Assembly (NCBI GenBank): GCA_905211505.1
Contig: CAJMAX010000004.1
Coordinates: 1-44,996 of the forward strand
DNA length: 44,996 nucleotides
Reading direction: 5' to 3'
Source of the DNA: an uncultured bacterium
GTDB taxonomy: Bacteria > Cyanobacteriota > Vampirovibrionia > Gastranaerophilales > Gastranaerophilaceae
The translations under genes were made by a program, and so were the position numbers. Positions 31,211 through 38,717 of this stretch are shown here, in pieces. Numbering within the stretch: position 1 is the stretch's first letter; each line of letters begins with the position of its first letter. The notes under the pieces are model-generated. The model ran no database searches. It saw only the letters and a program-made list of their open reading frames with translations, and was not told the DNA's origin.

Positions 31211-31881
31211 TGGAACAATTCAGAAGAAAACATAATTATAATGGACTTCTGGTAGTCATTGAGGGTACTGATGGTTCCGGCAAGTCAACTCAACTTGAAC
31301 TTCTAAAAAAATCACTCCAAGATCAATGCTATGGAGTTATGGTTTCAGAGTGGAAAACATCCAGATTAATTGCAAATGTTATTGATGATGCAAAAGAAAG
31401 AAATTTACTCAATGCTACAACATATAGTCTGTTATACGCCGCAGATTTTGCTGACAGATTAGAAAATCAAATTATACCTGCACTAAAGGCTGGATTTGTA
31501 GTGTTATTGGATAGATATTATTATACAGCCCTGGCCAGAGACGTTGTACGCGGGCAGAATATTGATTGGGTAAAAAACTTATATGATTATGCTCCTGAAC
31601 CGGATTTAGTATTTTACCTGGATATGCCGGTTGATACACTATTAAAAAGAATAATTGGAACTACCGGATTAGATTTTTATGAAAGCGGTAGAGATGTCGG
31701 ATTTTCTACAGATTTCTATAAAAGTTTTGGGATTTACCAGAATCAATGTCTGGAACAGTATAACAAAATGAAATCTGAATATGGATTTATCAGTATTGAT
31801 GGTACAAAATCAATACAGGATATTCATAATATTATGTTAAATGAAGTCCAAAAAATTCTGGCAACTGGTATTCTGGACTAA
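31210..31881 (+). CDS. Thymidylate kinase-like protein, second of a tandem pair (223 aa)
   Basis: Paralogue of the preceding gene along its whole length: HNYNGLLVVIEGTDGSGKST, SEWKTSRLIA, LLDRYYYTALARDVVRG and FYESGRDVGFSTD. The P-loop and DR motif are intact in both. The tandem arrangement with TAATG coupling suggests equal synthesis, possibly a heterodimer, since Tmk is normally a homodimer. Which one, if either, is the housekeeping Tmk is unclear without a search of the rest of the genome. Confidence 0.8.
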   Translation: MEQFRRKHNYNGLLVVIEGTDGSGKSTQLELLKKSLQDQCYGVMVSEWKTSRLIANVIDDAKERNLLNATTYSLLYAADFADRLENQIIPALKAGFVVLLDRYYYTALARDVVRGQNIDWVKNLYDYAPEPDLVFYLDMPVDTLLKRIIGTTGLDFYESGRDVGFSTDFYKSFGIYQNQCLEQYNKMKSEYGFISIDGTKSIQDIHNIMLNEVQKILATGILD

Positions 31882-32043
31882 TGCACTATATTATTGAAAA
31901 AGCAATGCTTTAGCGGTAAATGTTAACATTTTAAATAAAAATTTACGTTGCGAAACATTTTGAGTCATGGCGCCTGTTTTATGCTAAATTAAAGGGTATA
32001 AAAGGATTTTATTTAAGGAATAGTTTTAGTAAGGAGATATTGA

Positions 32044-32718
32044 ATGTCTGAATACTTGAGCAAGGAAGAGATTAAACAATGGAGAAGCTCATTAGAAAAA
32101 ATCACATTAGAGGAGTTTGCTGCTAGATTAGGGAAAAAAGTAGAAGAAAAGAAAGAAACTAATGACCTTATTGATATCGTTCTACACGGTCAACCAGTAA
32201 TTTCTAATGAACCGGAATGGTCTTCTAAAGCAGAAAGACTTAGTACAATTGCTGACAGAGCTTACGAAAAAGAAAAAGAACTATACGTTTCTCCTTTCTC
32301 TGCTAAAAATCTACAAGTAGAAGATACAGTAAATTCAATTGCAGAAGCCGAAGTAAACAAAAAAGAAGCAAAAAAGAAAGCTGAAGTAAAAACTCAAGCT
32401 CATAAAGCCGTAAAAACTAAAAAAGTTTCAAAAACTCTATCTGAAGCAGCTAAAGAAATAGTTTCAGAAAATAAAACAGGAGATACTCTAAGAGATGAAG
32501 TAAGAGTTGTATTCAAAAAAAGTTTGACTGATAGAGAACAAAAAGTGTTTGATTATTTTGCAGCTAATAAAAATAAGATAGTTTATGCAAAAGATCTTGC
32601 AACATTATTAGACTTGCCTAGAGATTATGTTTATAAATATATTAAAAATCTTAGAGCAAAAATCGAAGGCGAAGCACTTAAAAATGCAGACAAAGGCGGA
32701 TTCGTATTAACATTATAA
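32044..32718 (+). CDS. Lys-rich protein with C-terminal winged helix (224 aa)
   Basis: AAGGAGATATTG before the ATG is a strong ribosome site. Residues 1-40 are helical, 40-105 acidic/polar, and 105-150 a Lys/Ala/Val-rich linker (NKKEAKKKAEVKTQAHKAVK). Residues 155-224 resemble the DNA-binding domain of OmpR-type regulators: LTDREQKVFDYFAANKNKIV, LPRDYVYKYIKNLRAKI and the wing-like NADKGGFVLTL. No receiver domain. It may be a DNA- or RNA-binding protein; no specific family is recognised. A bidirectional terminator follows. Confidence 0.6.
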   Translation: MSEYLSKEEIKQWRSSLEKITLEEFAARLGKKVEEKKETNDLIDIVLHGQPVISNEPEWSSKAERLSTIADRAYEKEKELYVSPFSAKNLQVEDTVNSIAEAEVNKKEAKKKAEVKTQAHKAVKTKKVSKTLSEAAKEIVSENKTGDTLRDEVRVVFKKSLTDREQKVFDYFAANKNKIVYAKDLATLLDLPRDYVYKYIKNLRAKIEGEALKNADKGGFVLTL

Positions 32719-32742
32719 TTTATTAGATTTATTTATATCAAT

Positions 32743-32775
32743 AAAAAGCACCTATTTACATTAGGTGCTTTTTAT
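32743..32775. terminator. Bidirectional intrinsic terminator
   Basis: AAAAAGCACCTA (32743-32754) pairs with TAGGTGCTTTTT (32762-32773) around seven bases, with A- and T-runs on the two sides. It can serve the winged-helix gene and the convergent L12-like gene. Confidence 0.88.
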
Positions 32776-32799
32776 TTTTAAATAATATTTAATCTTTAT

Positions 32800-33192
32800 T
32801 TACTTAATTTCTATTTTTGCTCCAACAAATTCCAAAGCTTTTTTAGTTAAATCTGCCTCTTTATCAGAAATCCCTGTCATAATAGTTGAAGGAACAGAAT
32901 TAACTAAATTTTTAGCAGTCGCATAATCAAGTCCTGTGATTTGTCGTAACGTTGCCATAACTGTAACTTTATTATCACCCGCATCAAGAAGAACTAAAGA
33001 ATTATTCCCCGTTTTCTTTTTAATAGTTAAATTGGATTCAGTCTTTTTGGTCTTGTTATCTGCCACCTCAAACAATTTAAAATCTGCCAAGTTCATATTA
33101 TCCATATCAATATTATACTTTTTCTTAAGAATATCTCTCAATATTACAATAAGCATAATAGCGATAGCAGCAAATAAATAAAATGTATTCAT
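32800..33192 (-). CDS. Membrane-anchored protein with an L7/L12 C-terminal-like domain (130 aa)
   Basis: A hydrophobic N-terminal segment (residues 3-20, FYLFAAIAIMLIVILRDIL) followed by Lys-rich residues is a likely membrane anchor with the rest in the cytoplasm. After a linker, residues 64-130 match the L7/L12 C-terminal domain next door: TLRQITGLDYATAKNLVNSV aligns with [18 protein letters not shown] of rplL, and both proteins end with GA.(I/V)EIK. The domain recruits translation factors in L12. The gene lies just after the rplL terminator, so it is probably a duplicated and repurposed L12 domain. Role unknown; it may tether translation GTPases or bind a membrane partner. Confidence 0.75.
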   Translation of the reverse strand: MNTFYLFAAIAIMLIVILRDILKKKYNIDMDNMNLADFKLFEVADNKTKKTESNLTIKKKTGNNSLVLLDAGDNKVTVMATLRQITGLDYATAKNLVNSVPSTIMTGISDKEADLTKKALEFVGAKIEIK

Positions 33193-33216
33193 ATATAATA
33201 ACCCTCACGTAAAAAA

Positions 33217-33242
33217 AATGGGCAATCAATAGATTGCCCATT
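33217..33242 (-). terminator. Terminator between rplL and the L12-like gene
   Basis: AATGGGCAAT (33217-33226) pairs with ATTGCCCATT (33233-33242); on the minus strand it is followed by a run of eight T. The L12-like gene lies downstream, so its expression depends on read-through or an unseen promoter. Confidence 0.88.
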
Positions 33243-33273
33243 CATAATATCATATTTCTGTTTTAAAATCAAA

Positions 33274-33645
33274 CTACTTGATTTCAACAACTGCACCAGC
33301 TGCTTCAAGAGTTTTCTTGATAGCTTCAGCTTCGTCTTTTTTGATATTTTCTTTAACAGCTTTAGGAGCAGATTCAACTAAATCTTTAGCTTCTTTTAAT
33401 CCTAAACCAGTTAAAGTTCTAACTTCTTTTAATACAGCAATTTTCTTATCTGCTGGAACTGAAGCTAAAACAACAGATACTTCAGCATCAGCATCTTCAG
33501 CTGTAGCTGCTGCTACAGGAGCTGCTGCTACAGCTACAGGAGCTGCTGCAGATACGCCAAATTTTTCTTCCATAGCTTTTACTAATTCAGCTGCTTCTAA
33601 TAATGTTAATTTTTCAATTGATTCTAAAATTGATTCTACACTCAT
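33274..33645 (-). CDS. rplL: Ribosomal protein L7/L12
   Basis: A 123-aa stalk protein: N-terminal dimerisation helix ([20 protein letters not shown]), Ala-rich hinge near 35-52, and the factor-binding C-terminal domain ([20 protein letters not shown], ending GAVVEIK). It recruits EF-Tu, EF-G and other GTPases. It lies 105 bases after rplJ, as is standard, and ends at a strong terminator. GGAG precedes the ATG. The codon use is that of highly expressed genes. Confidence 0.97.
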   Translation of the reverse strand: MSVESILESIEKLTLLEAAELVKAMEEKFGVSAAAPVAVAAAPVAAATAEDADAEVSVVLASVPADKKIAVLKEVRTLTGLGLKEAKDLVESAPKAVKENIKKDEAEAIKKTLEAAGAVVEIK

Positions 33646-33750
33646 TGTTTTTCTCCTTTTATTTTAAAATTTGAGTTTTTACTAATACAATTTAAGCACT
33701 GTGTCTTAAATAAAAATTGTTACGCAAAAGAATTGCGAAATTCAACTGCA

Positions 33751-34272
33751 TTACGCAGCTTTTTGATCTCTGACAGCTGCCATAGCTCTTGTAAGCTGAG
33801 ACATAACTGCATTGATAGAATTTGCGATACCTGATGCCGGCGAATTGATAGAACCAAGCATTTTTGCAAAAAGTTCTTCTTTTGTAGGAAGAGCTGCCAA
33901 TGCTTTAGTTTCTTCAACTGATAATAATTTACCATCCAAAACTGCGCCAAGGATTTCACCTTTTTTAGCTTCTTTGATAAATTTAGTAACAGCTTTAGCA
34001 GGACTTACAGGATCTTCAAAACCAAAAGCCAAAGCGATAGGTCCGGTCATTTTATCAGCTAAAAGTTCATATGCTGTACCTTTTACAGCGATTTTAGCTA
34101 ACGTATTTTTAGTAACCATATAGTCACCGCCGCCTTTTTGAGTTTCACGTCTTAATTTTGTGATTTCTTCAACGGTTAAACCTTGGTACTCAGTGATAAT
34201 TACGGATTGAGCTTTTTCAATTTTTGATTTAATCGCATCTATTTTTTCTGATTTAAATGCTTTTGTTGCCAT
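33751..34272 (-). CDS. rplJ: Ribosomal protein L10
   Basis: A 173-aa protein: KIDAIKSKIEKAQSVIITEY, GLTVEEITKLRRE, YMVTKNTLAKIAVKGT and the C-terminal L12-binding helix. The start at 34272 has AAGGAGC with five bases of spacing; the upstream ATG at 34296 would lie before this site and is rejected. It forms the L10(L12)n stalk and binds its own leader to control the operon. L1 and L11 genes are not upstream in this window. Confidence 0.96.
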   Translation of the reverse strand: MATKAFKSEKIDAIKSKIEKAQSVIITEYQGLTVEEITKLRRETQKGGGDYMVTKNTLAKIAVKGTAYELLADKMTGPIALAFGFEDPVSPAKAVTKFIKEAKKGEILGAVLDGKLLSVEETKALAALPTKEELFAKMLGSINSPASGIANSINAVMSQLTRAMAAVRDQKAA

Positions 34273-34329
34273 TTGTAGCTCCTTTGATTTCTGCAACGAT
34301 TTTTAATCGTATTCTTGTTATCGACCTAA

Positions 34330-34363
34330 TAAAACTAAAAAAGACTTTGCTTTTCTAGTTTTA
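34330..34363 (-). promoter_or_regulatory. Long hairpin between the L10 leader and rplJ
   Basis: On the minus strand TAAAACTAGAAAAG pairs with CTTTTTTAGTTTTA over 14 bp including one G-U pair. It sits between the leader and the rplJ ribosome site. There is no long U-run after it. It may be an attenuator, processing or stability element. Confidence 0.45.
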
Positions 34364-34399
34364 CCGCAAAATCTTACACATAAGTCTATAATGCTATTT

Positions 34400-34480
34400 A
34401 CTTTCGTGTAACCTCGATTAGCTGAATATCATTTAACCTTTTGGGCTTTAACCCCCAATCGGACTAATTGTCTGCGGCTA
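34400..34480 (-). ncRNA. L10 ribosomal protein leader (autoregulatory)
   Basis: On the minus strand the segment begins CCGCAGACA, has ATTAG paired with a later CTAAT, an inner GGGGGTTAAAGCCC hairpin, and ends CGAGGTTACACG. Those conserved parts and the place before rplJ match the known L10 leader, in which the L10-L12 complex binds a kink-turn region to reduce translation or promote termination. The identification is from memory of the consensus. Confidence 0.75.
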
Positions 34481-34487
34481 TGATACT

Positions 34488-34516
34488 AATATATTAAAAA
34501 CATAAAAAAAAAGCAA
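34488..34516 (-). promoter_or_regulatory. Promoter of rplJ-rplL
   Basis: On the minus strand TTGCTT (34511-34516), a 17-base spacer and TATATT (34488-34493). The transcript would begin near 34481, exactly at the edge of the L10 leader. Confidence 0.6.
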
Positions 34517-34599
34517 GTTGTTTATAACACCAAAGCCTAGTTAGTAATATTTATTTACATTAACTGCAATTTTTCACATGAATTAGTTTTAATTAATAT

Positions 34600-34902
34600 A
34601 TGGTAGAACAGATAGATAATCCTGCAAATAAAAGCATGCATTATGGCAGAGCAAATGTCGGAATTCTAACACCTCCTGACAGACTGCCTAAAATTGTGTT
34701 GTACTCATCCCAACAGGCAAACAAAGAATATAATCAAATGTTAAATGATATTTATGAAAAACAAAAAGATGCAAAAGCTCCTAATCAGCACAAATTTCCC
34801 ACAGTATTAAAAATTATTGGGGGAACAAGCGCTATTTTCGGGATACTTGTCTTTAAAAAAGATTTAGCTAAAATTATCAAAGGGCTATTCAAAAAAGTCT
34901 GA
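34600..34902 (+). CDS. Unrecognised small protein with C-terminal membrane segment (100 aa)
   Basis: Residues 1-65 are polar with a Pro-rich spot (GILTPPDRLPKI) and a helix (QQANKEYNQMLNDIYEKQ). Residues 69-84 (LKIIGGTSAIFGILVF) are hydrophobic and followed by a basic amphipathic end (KKDLAKIIKGLFKK), as in a tail-anchored protein. There is no Shine-Dalgarno, but TTTAAT lies six bases before the ATG. The next gene is convergent, three bases after the stop. The family is unknown. Confidence 0.5.
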   Translation: MVEQIDNPANKSMHYGRANVGILTPPDRLPKIVLYSSQQANKEYNQMLNDIYEKQKDAKAPNQHKFPTVLKIIGGTSAIFGILVFKKDLAKIIKGLFKKV

Positions 34903-34905
34903 ATT

Positions 34906-35727
34906 TTAATCCTTAATCTCAAATTCCCTTAATTGAGTATAGATTAAAGGTGAAAAATCTTTTGTTGTTATTATATCAATAATTTTGTAAGACTGCGGTA
35001 ATGTAAGCAATGCTGGAGAAGTTATATGATAAACTCCATCAACCATTGTTTCATAATTTGTATGAAAATGTCCGGTAATGACAGCTAACACATTATGATG
35101 AGCTGCCAAAATCTCTTTATAGTCTTCATCTCTGTAAGTCTTATGAGTTCTAAGCTTTGACTCTGCACCCTGCGGATATTCTACAGGATAATGTTGGAAT
35201 ATTACAACAGATTTATCACTATTCTTAGCAAGAAGTTTATCTAACCAATTCAGAGTTGACTCTCTATAATACCCTCCCGAACCCGGAATAATTTCTTTTG
35301 CGCCGTCAAGAATCACAAAAACAAAATCATTTTTTTTAAAGGAATAGTTTGCAGCCCTCTGTGGATATAATAAATTACTTTCTCTTAAAATCTGATAATA
35401 CCTAACCTTAGACATATCTCTAGACTTATAAACATCATGATTTCCAACAGCTACATAATATGGCACCTTTAATTTTGAAACAATTTTAACAAATTGCCTT
35501 AAGTTCTCCGGAGTTGGATTACTTATGTTATCACCTGTAAAAACCACAAAAGATACATCATTCTGATTATTTATATCTTCCACAGCACTCTTCAATACTT
35601 TTTGGGAGTATTCTGAATTTACAGACAGATGAGAATCTGTAACTTGCACAAATTTAATATTCTCAGCAAATACATTAGAACTAAAAATTGTAAAAATACT
35701 AAACAGCAATAATATAAATTTTTTCAT
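34906..35727 (-). CDS. Exported calcineurin-like metallophosphoesterase (273 aa)
   Basis: Signal peptide MKKFILLLFSIFTIFSSNVFA, so periplasmic or secreted. The five metallophosphoesterase motifs are in order: VTDSHLS (DxH), FTGDNIS (GDxx), VGNHDVY (GNHD), QHYPVE and GHFHTN (GHxH). It hydrolyses a phosphoester; substrate unknown. The start is either ATG at 35727 or GTG at 35736. GGGAG is twelve bases from the former and three from the latter, so neither spacing is ideal; the ATG gives a better signal peptide. Confidence 0.85.
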   Translation of the reverse strand: MKKFILLLFSIFTIFSSNVFAENIKFVQVTDSHLSVNSEYSQKVLKSAVEDINNQNDVSFVVFTGDNISNPTPENLRQFVKIVSKLKVPYYVAVGNHDVYKSRDMSKVRYYQILRESNLLYPQRAANYSFKKNDFVFVILDGAKEIIPGSGGYYRESTLNWLDKLLAKNSDKSVVIFQHYPVEYPQGAESKLRTHKTYRDEDYKEILAAHHNVLAVITGHFHTNYETMVDGVYHITSPALLTLPQSYKIIDIITTKDFSPLIYTQLREFEIKD

Positions 35728-35800
35728 ACTACTCACAATCTCCCTTGCAAAAATTATATCATGAAATTAAAATATATGTTATACAAATAACAGAGGTATT

Positions 35801-36049
35801 ATGAGATTAGACAAATTTTTAAAAGTATCAAGATTAATAAAAAGACGAACAGTAGCAAATGAAGTTTCAGATATGGGAAGAGTGTTTGTTAACGGAAATC
35901 AGGCAAAACCTGCAAAACAAATAAAAGAAAACGATATAATTACAATTGAATATGCAAACAGAATATTACAGGCTAAAATATTAAAAGTTCCATCCACAAA
36001 TGTAAGTATTCAAGAAGCTCCGAGCCTCTACCAAATCATTAATGAATAA
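35801..36049 (+). CDS. rqcP: RqcP/Hsp15-family S4 RNA-binding protein (82 aa)
   Basis: A single S4 domain: MRLDKFLKVSRLIKRRTVAN, then GRVFVNGNQAKPAKQIKEND and the closing strands ITIEYANRILQAKIL. This matches the RqcP (YabO) / Hsp15 family, which binds the stalled 50S subunit and helps RqcH add Ala tails. Length is typical of RqcP without the basic tail of Hsp15. AGAGG lies shortly before the ATG. rqcH is not in the window. Confidence 0.82.
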   Translation: MRLDKFLKVSRLIKRRTVANEVSDMGRVFVNGNQAKPAKQIKENDIITIEYANRILQAKILKVPSTNVSIQEAPSLYQIINE

Positions 36050-36141
36050 TTAAGAAATGTAAAATATTCTCCACCTTAAGTAAATTATAACTTTTAAAAA
36101 TACTTTATTAAAATAGAGAGCATAATATTGGAGAGATTATC

Positions 36142-36459
36142 ATGATGGACGGCATTAATAATTTTACAAATATAAGTAAATTGCATAATGTTAGCGGAAC
36201 AAAACCTGCAAACATATTGAGCAACAGTCCACCTCAACAGATATTTACAAGAGGCGATCCACCCGCATACACAACAGGTTTGGAACGTAATGTTGTACCG
36301 GAGGAATTACGTGATAAATTTGACGGTATACCAAAACATAGTGAAATATATAAAATTATCAGCAAGAATACCGATTTCATAAAAGATATAGACTACCAGA
36401 CAACAGGCATCAATTCAGATAAAATATTGGATATACCTGAAGAAATCCTAAGCGGTTAA
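36142..36459 (+). CDS. Unrecognised polar protein (105 aa)
   Basis: GGAGAG upstream supports the ATG at 36142 (or 36145). The sequence is polar and probably partly disordered (SGTKPANILSNSPPQQIF), then EELRDKFDGIPKHSEIYKII and a short acidic end. No signal peptide, membrane segment or known motif. It lies between rqcP and a terminator, convergent with rpmA. Function unknown. Confidence 0.5.
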   Translation: MMDGINNFTNISKLHNVSGTKPANILSNSPPQQIFTRGDPPAYTTGLERNVVPEELRDKFDGIPKHSEIYKIISKNTDFIKDIDYQTTGINSDKILDIPEEILSG

Positions 36460-36471
36460 AATAAAGTAATA

Positions 36472-36508
36472 AAAACGAGCCGGATATATAAAATATCCGA
36501 CTCGTTTT
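36472..36508. terminator. Bidirectional terminator between the 105-aa gene and rpmA
   Basis: AAAACGAG and CGGATAT on the left pair with ATATCCG and CTCGTTTT on the right with a mismatched base between the two stem parts. A- and T-runs on either side allow termination in both directions. Confidence 0.82.
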
Positions 36509-36522
36509 CTATTAAATAAAAT

Positions 36523-36780
36523 TTATTGAGCAGCGTAAACGCTAACTTGTTTTCTGTCACGTCTGTGTGGTTCAAACTTAACAGTTCCATCAATCAATGC
36601 GAATAAAGTATCGTCAGAGCCAATACCTACATTGTTACCTGGATGAATTTTTGTTCCTCTTTGACGAACAAGGATGTTACCGGCTTTAACAGCTTCACCG
36701 CCGAATTTTTTAACGCCTAAACGTTTAGCTTCGGAGTCGCGGCCGTTACGGGTAGATCCCATACCTTTCTTATGTGCCAT
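36523..36780 (-). CDS. rpmA: Ribosomal protein L27
   Basis: An 85-aa protein: [40 protein letters not shown] and [13 protein letters not shown]. The N-terminus reaches into the peptidyl transferase centre. It begins MAHKKG without the cleavable extension found in many Firmicutes. It follows rplU by 49 bases and has a Shine-Dalgarno (AAAAGGAGAAAAT). Confidence 0.97.
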   Translation of the reverse strand: MAHKKGMGSTRNGRDSEAKRLGVKKFGGEAVKAGNILVRQRGTKIHPGNNVGIGSDDTLFALIDGTVKFEPHRRDRKQVSVYAAQ

Positions 36781-36829
36781 TTTTCATTTTCTCCTTTTTA
36801 CTTCTTGTACTTTATACGAATTAGGCTAC

Positions 36830-37180
36830 TTATTCAGCAGCTGTTTCTTCACCTGCAGACTTCTTAGCTGAAGTTCTGATTTTAGAAATCATGACTCTTG
36901 TAAAGCCTTGTCTGTGACCTTGTTTTTTTCTATAACCTTTTTTAGGTCTTTGTTTATAAACAATAACCTTTTTAGATTTGTCATGTAAAACGATTTTGCC
37001 TTCTGCTGAAGCACCTGATACATAAGGTTGACCAACTTTAGATTTTTTACCGTTTACAACCATAACAACTTTGTCAAAAACGATTTTAGAATCTTTTTCA
37101 CCTTCTAATAATTCAACATCAACGTAGCGACCTTCTTCTACTTGATATTGTTTTCCGCCAGTTTCAACAATTGCGTACAT
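36830..37180 (-). CDS. rplU: Ribosomal protein L21
   Basis: A 116-aa protein: [48 protein letters not shown] and [10 protein letters not shown] short charged tail ([11 protein letters not shown]) extends the usual C-terminus. AAAGGAT precedes the ATG. It is the first gene of the rplU-rpmA unit and follows a structured leader and a near-consensus promoter. Confidence 0.96.
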   Translation of the reverse strand: MYAIVETGGKQYQVEEGRYVDVELLEGEKDSKIVFDKVVMVVNGKKSKVGQPYVSGASAEGKIVLHDKSKKVIVYKQRPKKGYRKKQGHRQGFTRVMISKIRTSAKKSAGEETAAE

Positions 37181-37196
37181 TTTTATATCCTTTCGT

Positions 37197-37240
37197 TTGC
37201 GGGTTTCGTAACCCTGATGGGGTTTTATAAAACGAGTGAC
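37197..37240 (-). promoter_or_regulatory. Structured rplU leader with mutually exclusive hairpins
   Basis: On the minus strand AACCC-CATCA-GGGTT and the following GGGTT-ACGA-AACCC overlap in the shared GGGTT (about 37211-37215), so only one can form at a time. A TTTTATAAAA palindrome precedes them. This is the form of an attenuator or an autogenous ribosomal-protein leader; a binding partner is not known from the sequence. Confidence 0.45.
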
Positions 37241-37261
37241 CCATAGTAATCACGTATAGTT

Positions 37262-37290
37262 ATTATCTACCAGACCTAAATCTATGTCAA
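37262..37290 (-). promoter_or_regulatory. Promoter of rplU-rpmA
   Basis: Consensus TTGACA (37285-37290) on the minus strand, a 17-base spacer and GATAAT (37262-37267). The leader is about 75 bases. Confidence 0.7.
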
Positions 37291-37337
37291 GTAGTTTTAT
37301 TGTTTATTTTAAAACGTTTTAATATTTATTAACTTTA

Positions 37338-37367
37338 TTGTTTCATTAATATTGTTTGAAGTATGAT
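37338..37367 (+). promoter_or_regulatory. Leaderless-type promoter of murF
   Basis: TTGTTT (37338-37343), an 18-base spacer, TATGAT (37362-37367), then exactly six bases to the ATG at 37374. No Shine-Dalgarno is present. Confidence 0.45.
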
Positions 37368-37373
37368 ATTCAT

Positions 37374-38717
37374 ATGATGTTTAATAGGGAAGAATTGATA
37401 GAGATTACGGGAGCTATTCCTTTAAAAAATAGTGCAAACAGGATTGAAGGTTTTAACATTTCAACTGATACCAGAACAATAAAAAACGGTGATATCTATT
37501 TACCATTAAAAGGAGCTACTTTTGACGGTGAAATGTTTATAGATAAAGCCTTAGAGGCTGGAGCTACAGCTTACTTTACAACAAAAAATGAAGTGATTGA
37601 ACCTGTTGATTTTGTACTTAAAGTAGAAAACACTTTAGATGCATATTTAAATATTGCAAAATATTATAGACATAAGATAAATCCAATAACCGTTGCAATT
37701 ACCGGAAGTTCCGGAAAAACAACAACCAAAGAAATCGTTTATTCTGTTTTAAAAGAAAAATTCAAAACTCACAAAACATTTTCAAACCACAACAATGAAA
37801 TAGGTTTTTGTCAAACGGTTCTTGGAATGGATAAAAATACTCAGGTTCTTATTATTGAGATGGGAATGCGCGGTTTAGGTGAAATCGAACTTATTTCGAC
37901 TCACCTTGAACCAGACTTTGCAATTATTACAAACTGCGGTTCTGCACATGTCGGACGTTTGGGAAGTTTAGATAATATTGCAAAAGCAAAATGTGAAATT
38001 ACCACCGGATTAAAATCAAATGGAACATTTATAGCTTTAGAACAAGATATTACAAAAAAATACAATAATTTCACTGGAGAAAAAATTTACTACTCAATAA
38101 ATGATGTGGAAATTCTTGAAAAAGCTCCATCTTATTCTAAGTTTAAATATAAAAATGAAGTTTATGAATTAAACGTTGAAGGAAATTACAATATTGAAAA
38201 CTCACTTTCCGCAATTGAAGTTGGACTCAAATTAGGTATGACTCCAGATGAAATAAAAAAAGGTCTAATCAATTATCGACCAATAGAAAAAAGATGGGAA
38301 GTTGAAAACATTAACGGTCTAAAATTTATAAATGACAGCTATAATGCAAATCCTGAATCTATGAAAGCTTCCGTTCAAACATTTGTAGAATTATACGACA
38401 ATCCGGTTGTAATATTAGGAAATATGGGAGAATTGGGAGAAAATGAAGTTCTATATCACAAAAACGTAGGTAAATACTTAGCAAACTTAAATAATAAAAA
38501 CGTTAAGTATTTAACCGTTGGGAATTTAGCTGCCGAAACTGGCAAAATACTTAGCCAGCAAGGTTTTAGTGTAAAAAGTTTCAACTCAAATGAAGAAGTT
38601 TCATGTTACATTCTTGAAAATTTGAATAACAGTTATACAATATTCTTGAAAGCTTCACGGTCAATGAAGTTTGAACAGATTTTAGATAATATTAAAAGAG
38701 GGATATGTAAATTATGA
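37374..38717 (+). CDS. murF: MurF, UDP-MurNAc-tripeptide D-Ala-D-Ala ligase
   Basis: A 447-aa Mur ligase: N-terminal substrate domain with STDTRTIKNGDIYLPLKGA, ATP site AITGSSGKTTTKE near 107-119, IIEMGMRGLGEI, NCGSAHVGRLGS and the C-terminal NDSYNANPESMKAS. It adds D-Ala-D-Ala to complete the pentapeptide precursor. The ATG at 37374 is preferred to a TTG at 37356, which is inside the predicted promoter. Another ATG follows directly at 37377. It opens the second part of the dcw cluster; murE and ftsI, its usual upstream neighbours, are absent. Its stop overlaps the mraY start (ATGA). Confidence 0.95.
   Translation: MMFNREELIEITGAIPLKNSANRIEGFNISTDTRTIKNGDIYLPLKGATFDGEMFIDKALEAGATAYFTTKNEVIEPVDFVLKVENTLDAYLNIAKYYRHKINPITVAITGSSGKTTTKEIVYSVLKEKFKTHKTFSNHNNEIGFCQTVLGMDKNTQVLIIEMGMRGLGEIELISTHLEPDFAIITNCGSAHVGRLGSLDNIAKAKCEITTGLKSNGTFIALEQDITKKYNNFTGEKIYYSINDVEILEKAPSYSKFKYKNEVYELNVEGNYNIENSLSAIEVGLKLGMTPDEIKKGLINYRPIEKRWEVENINGLKFINDSYNANPESMKASVQTFVELYDNPVVILGNMGELGENEVLYHKNVGKYLANLNNKNVKYLTVGNLAAETGKILSQQGFSVKSFNSNEEVSCYILENLNNSYTIFLKASRSMKFEQILDNIKRGICKL

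Noticed and set aside
33278..33667. 129-codon open frame on the plus strand
   Set aside because: It is the complement of rplL; its Ser/Ala-rich sequence is produced by the codon pattern of the ribosomal gene.
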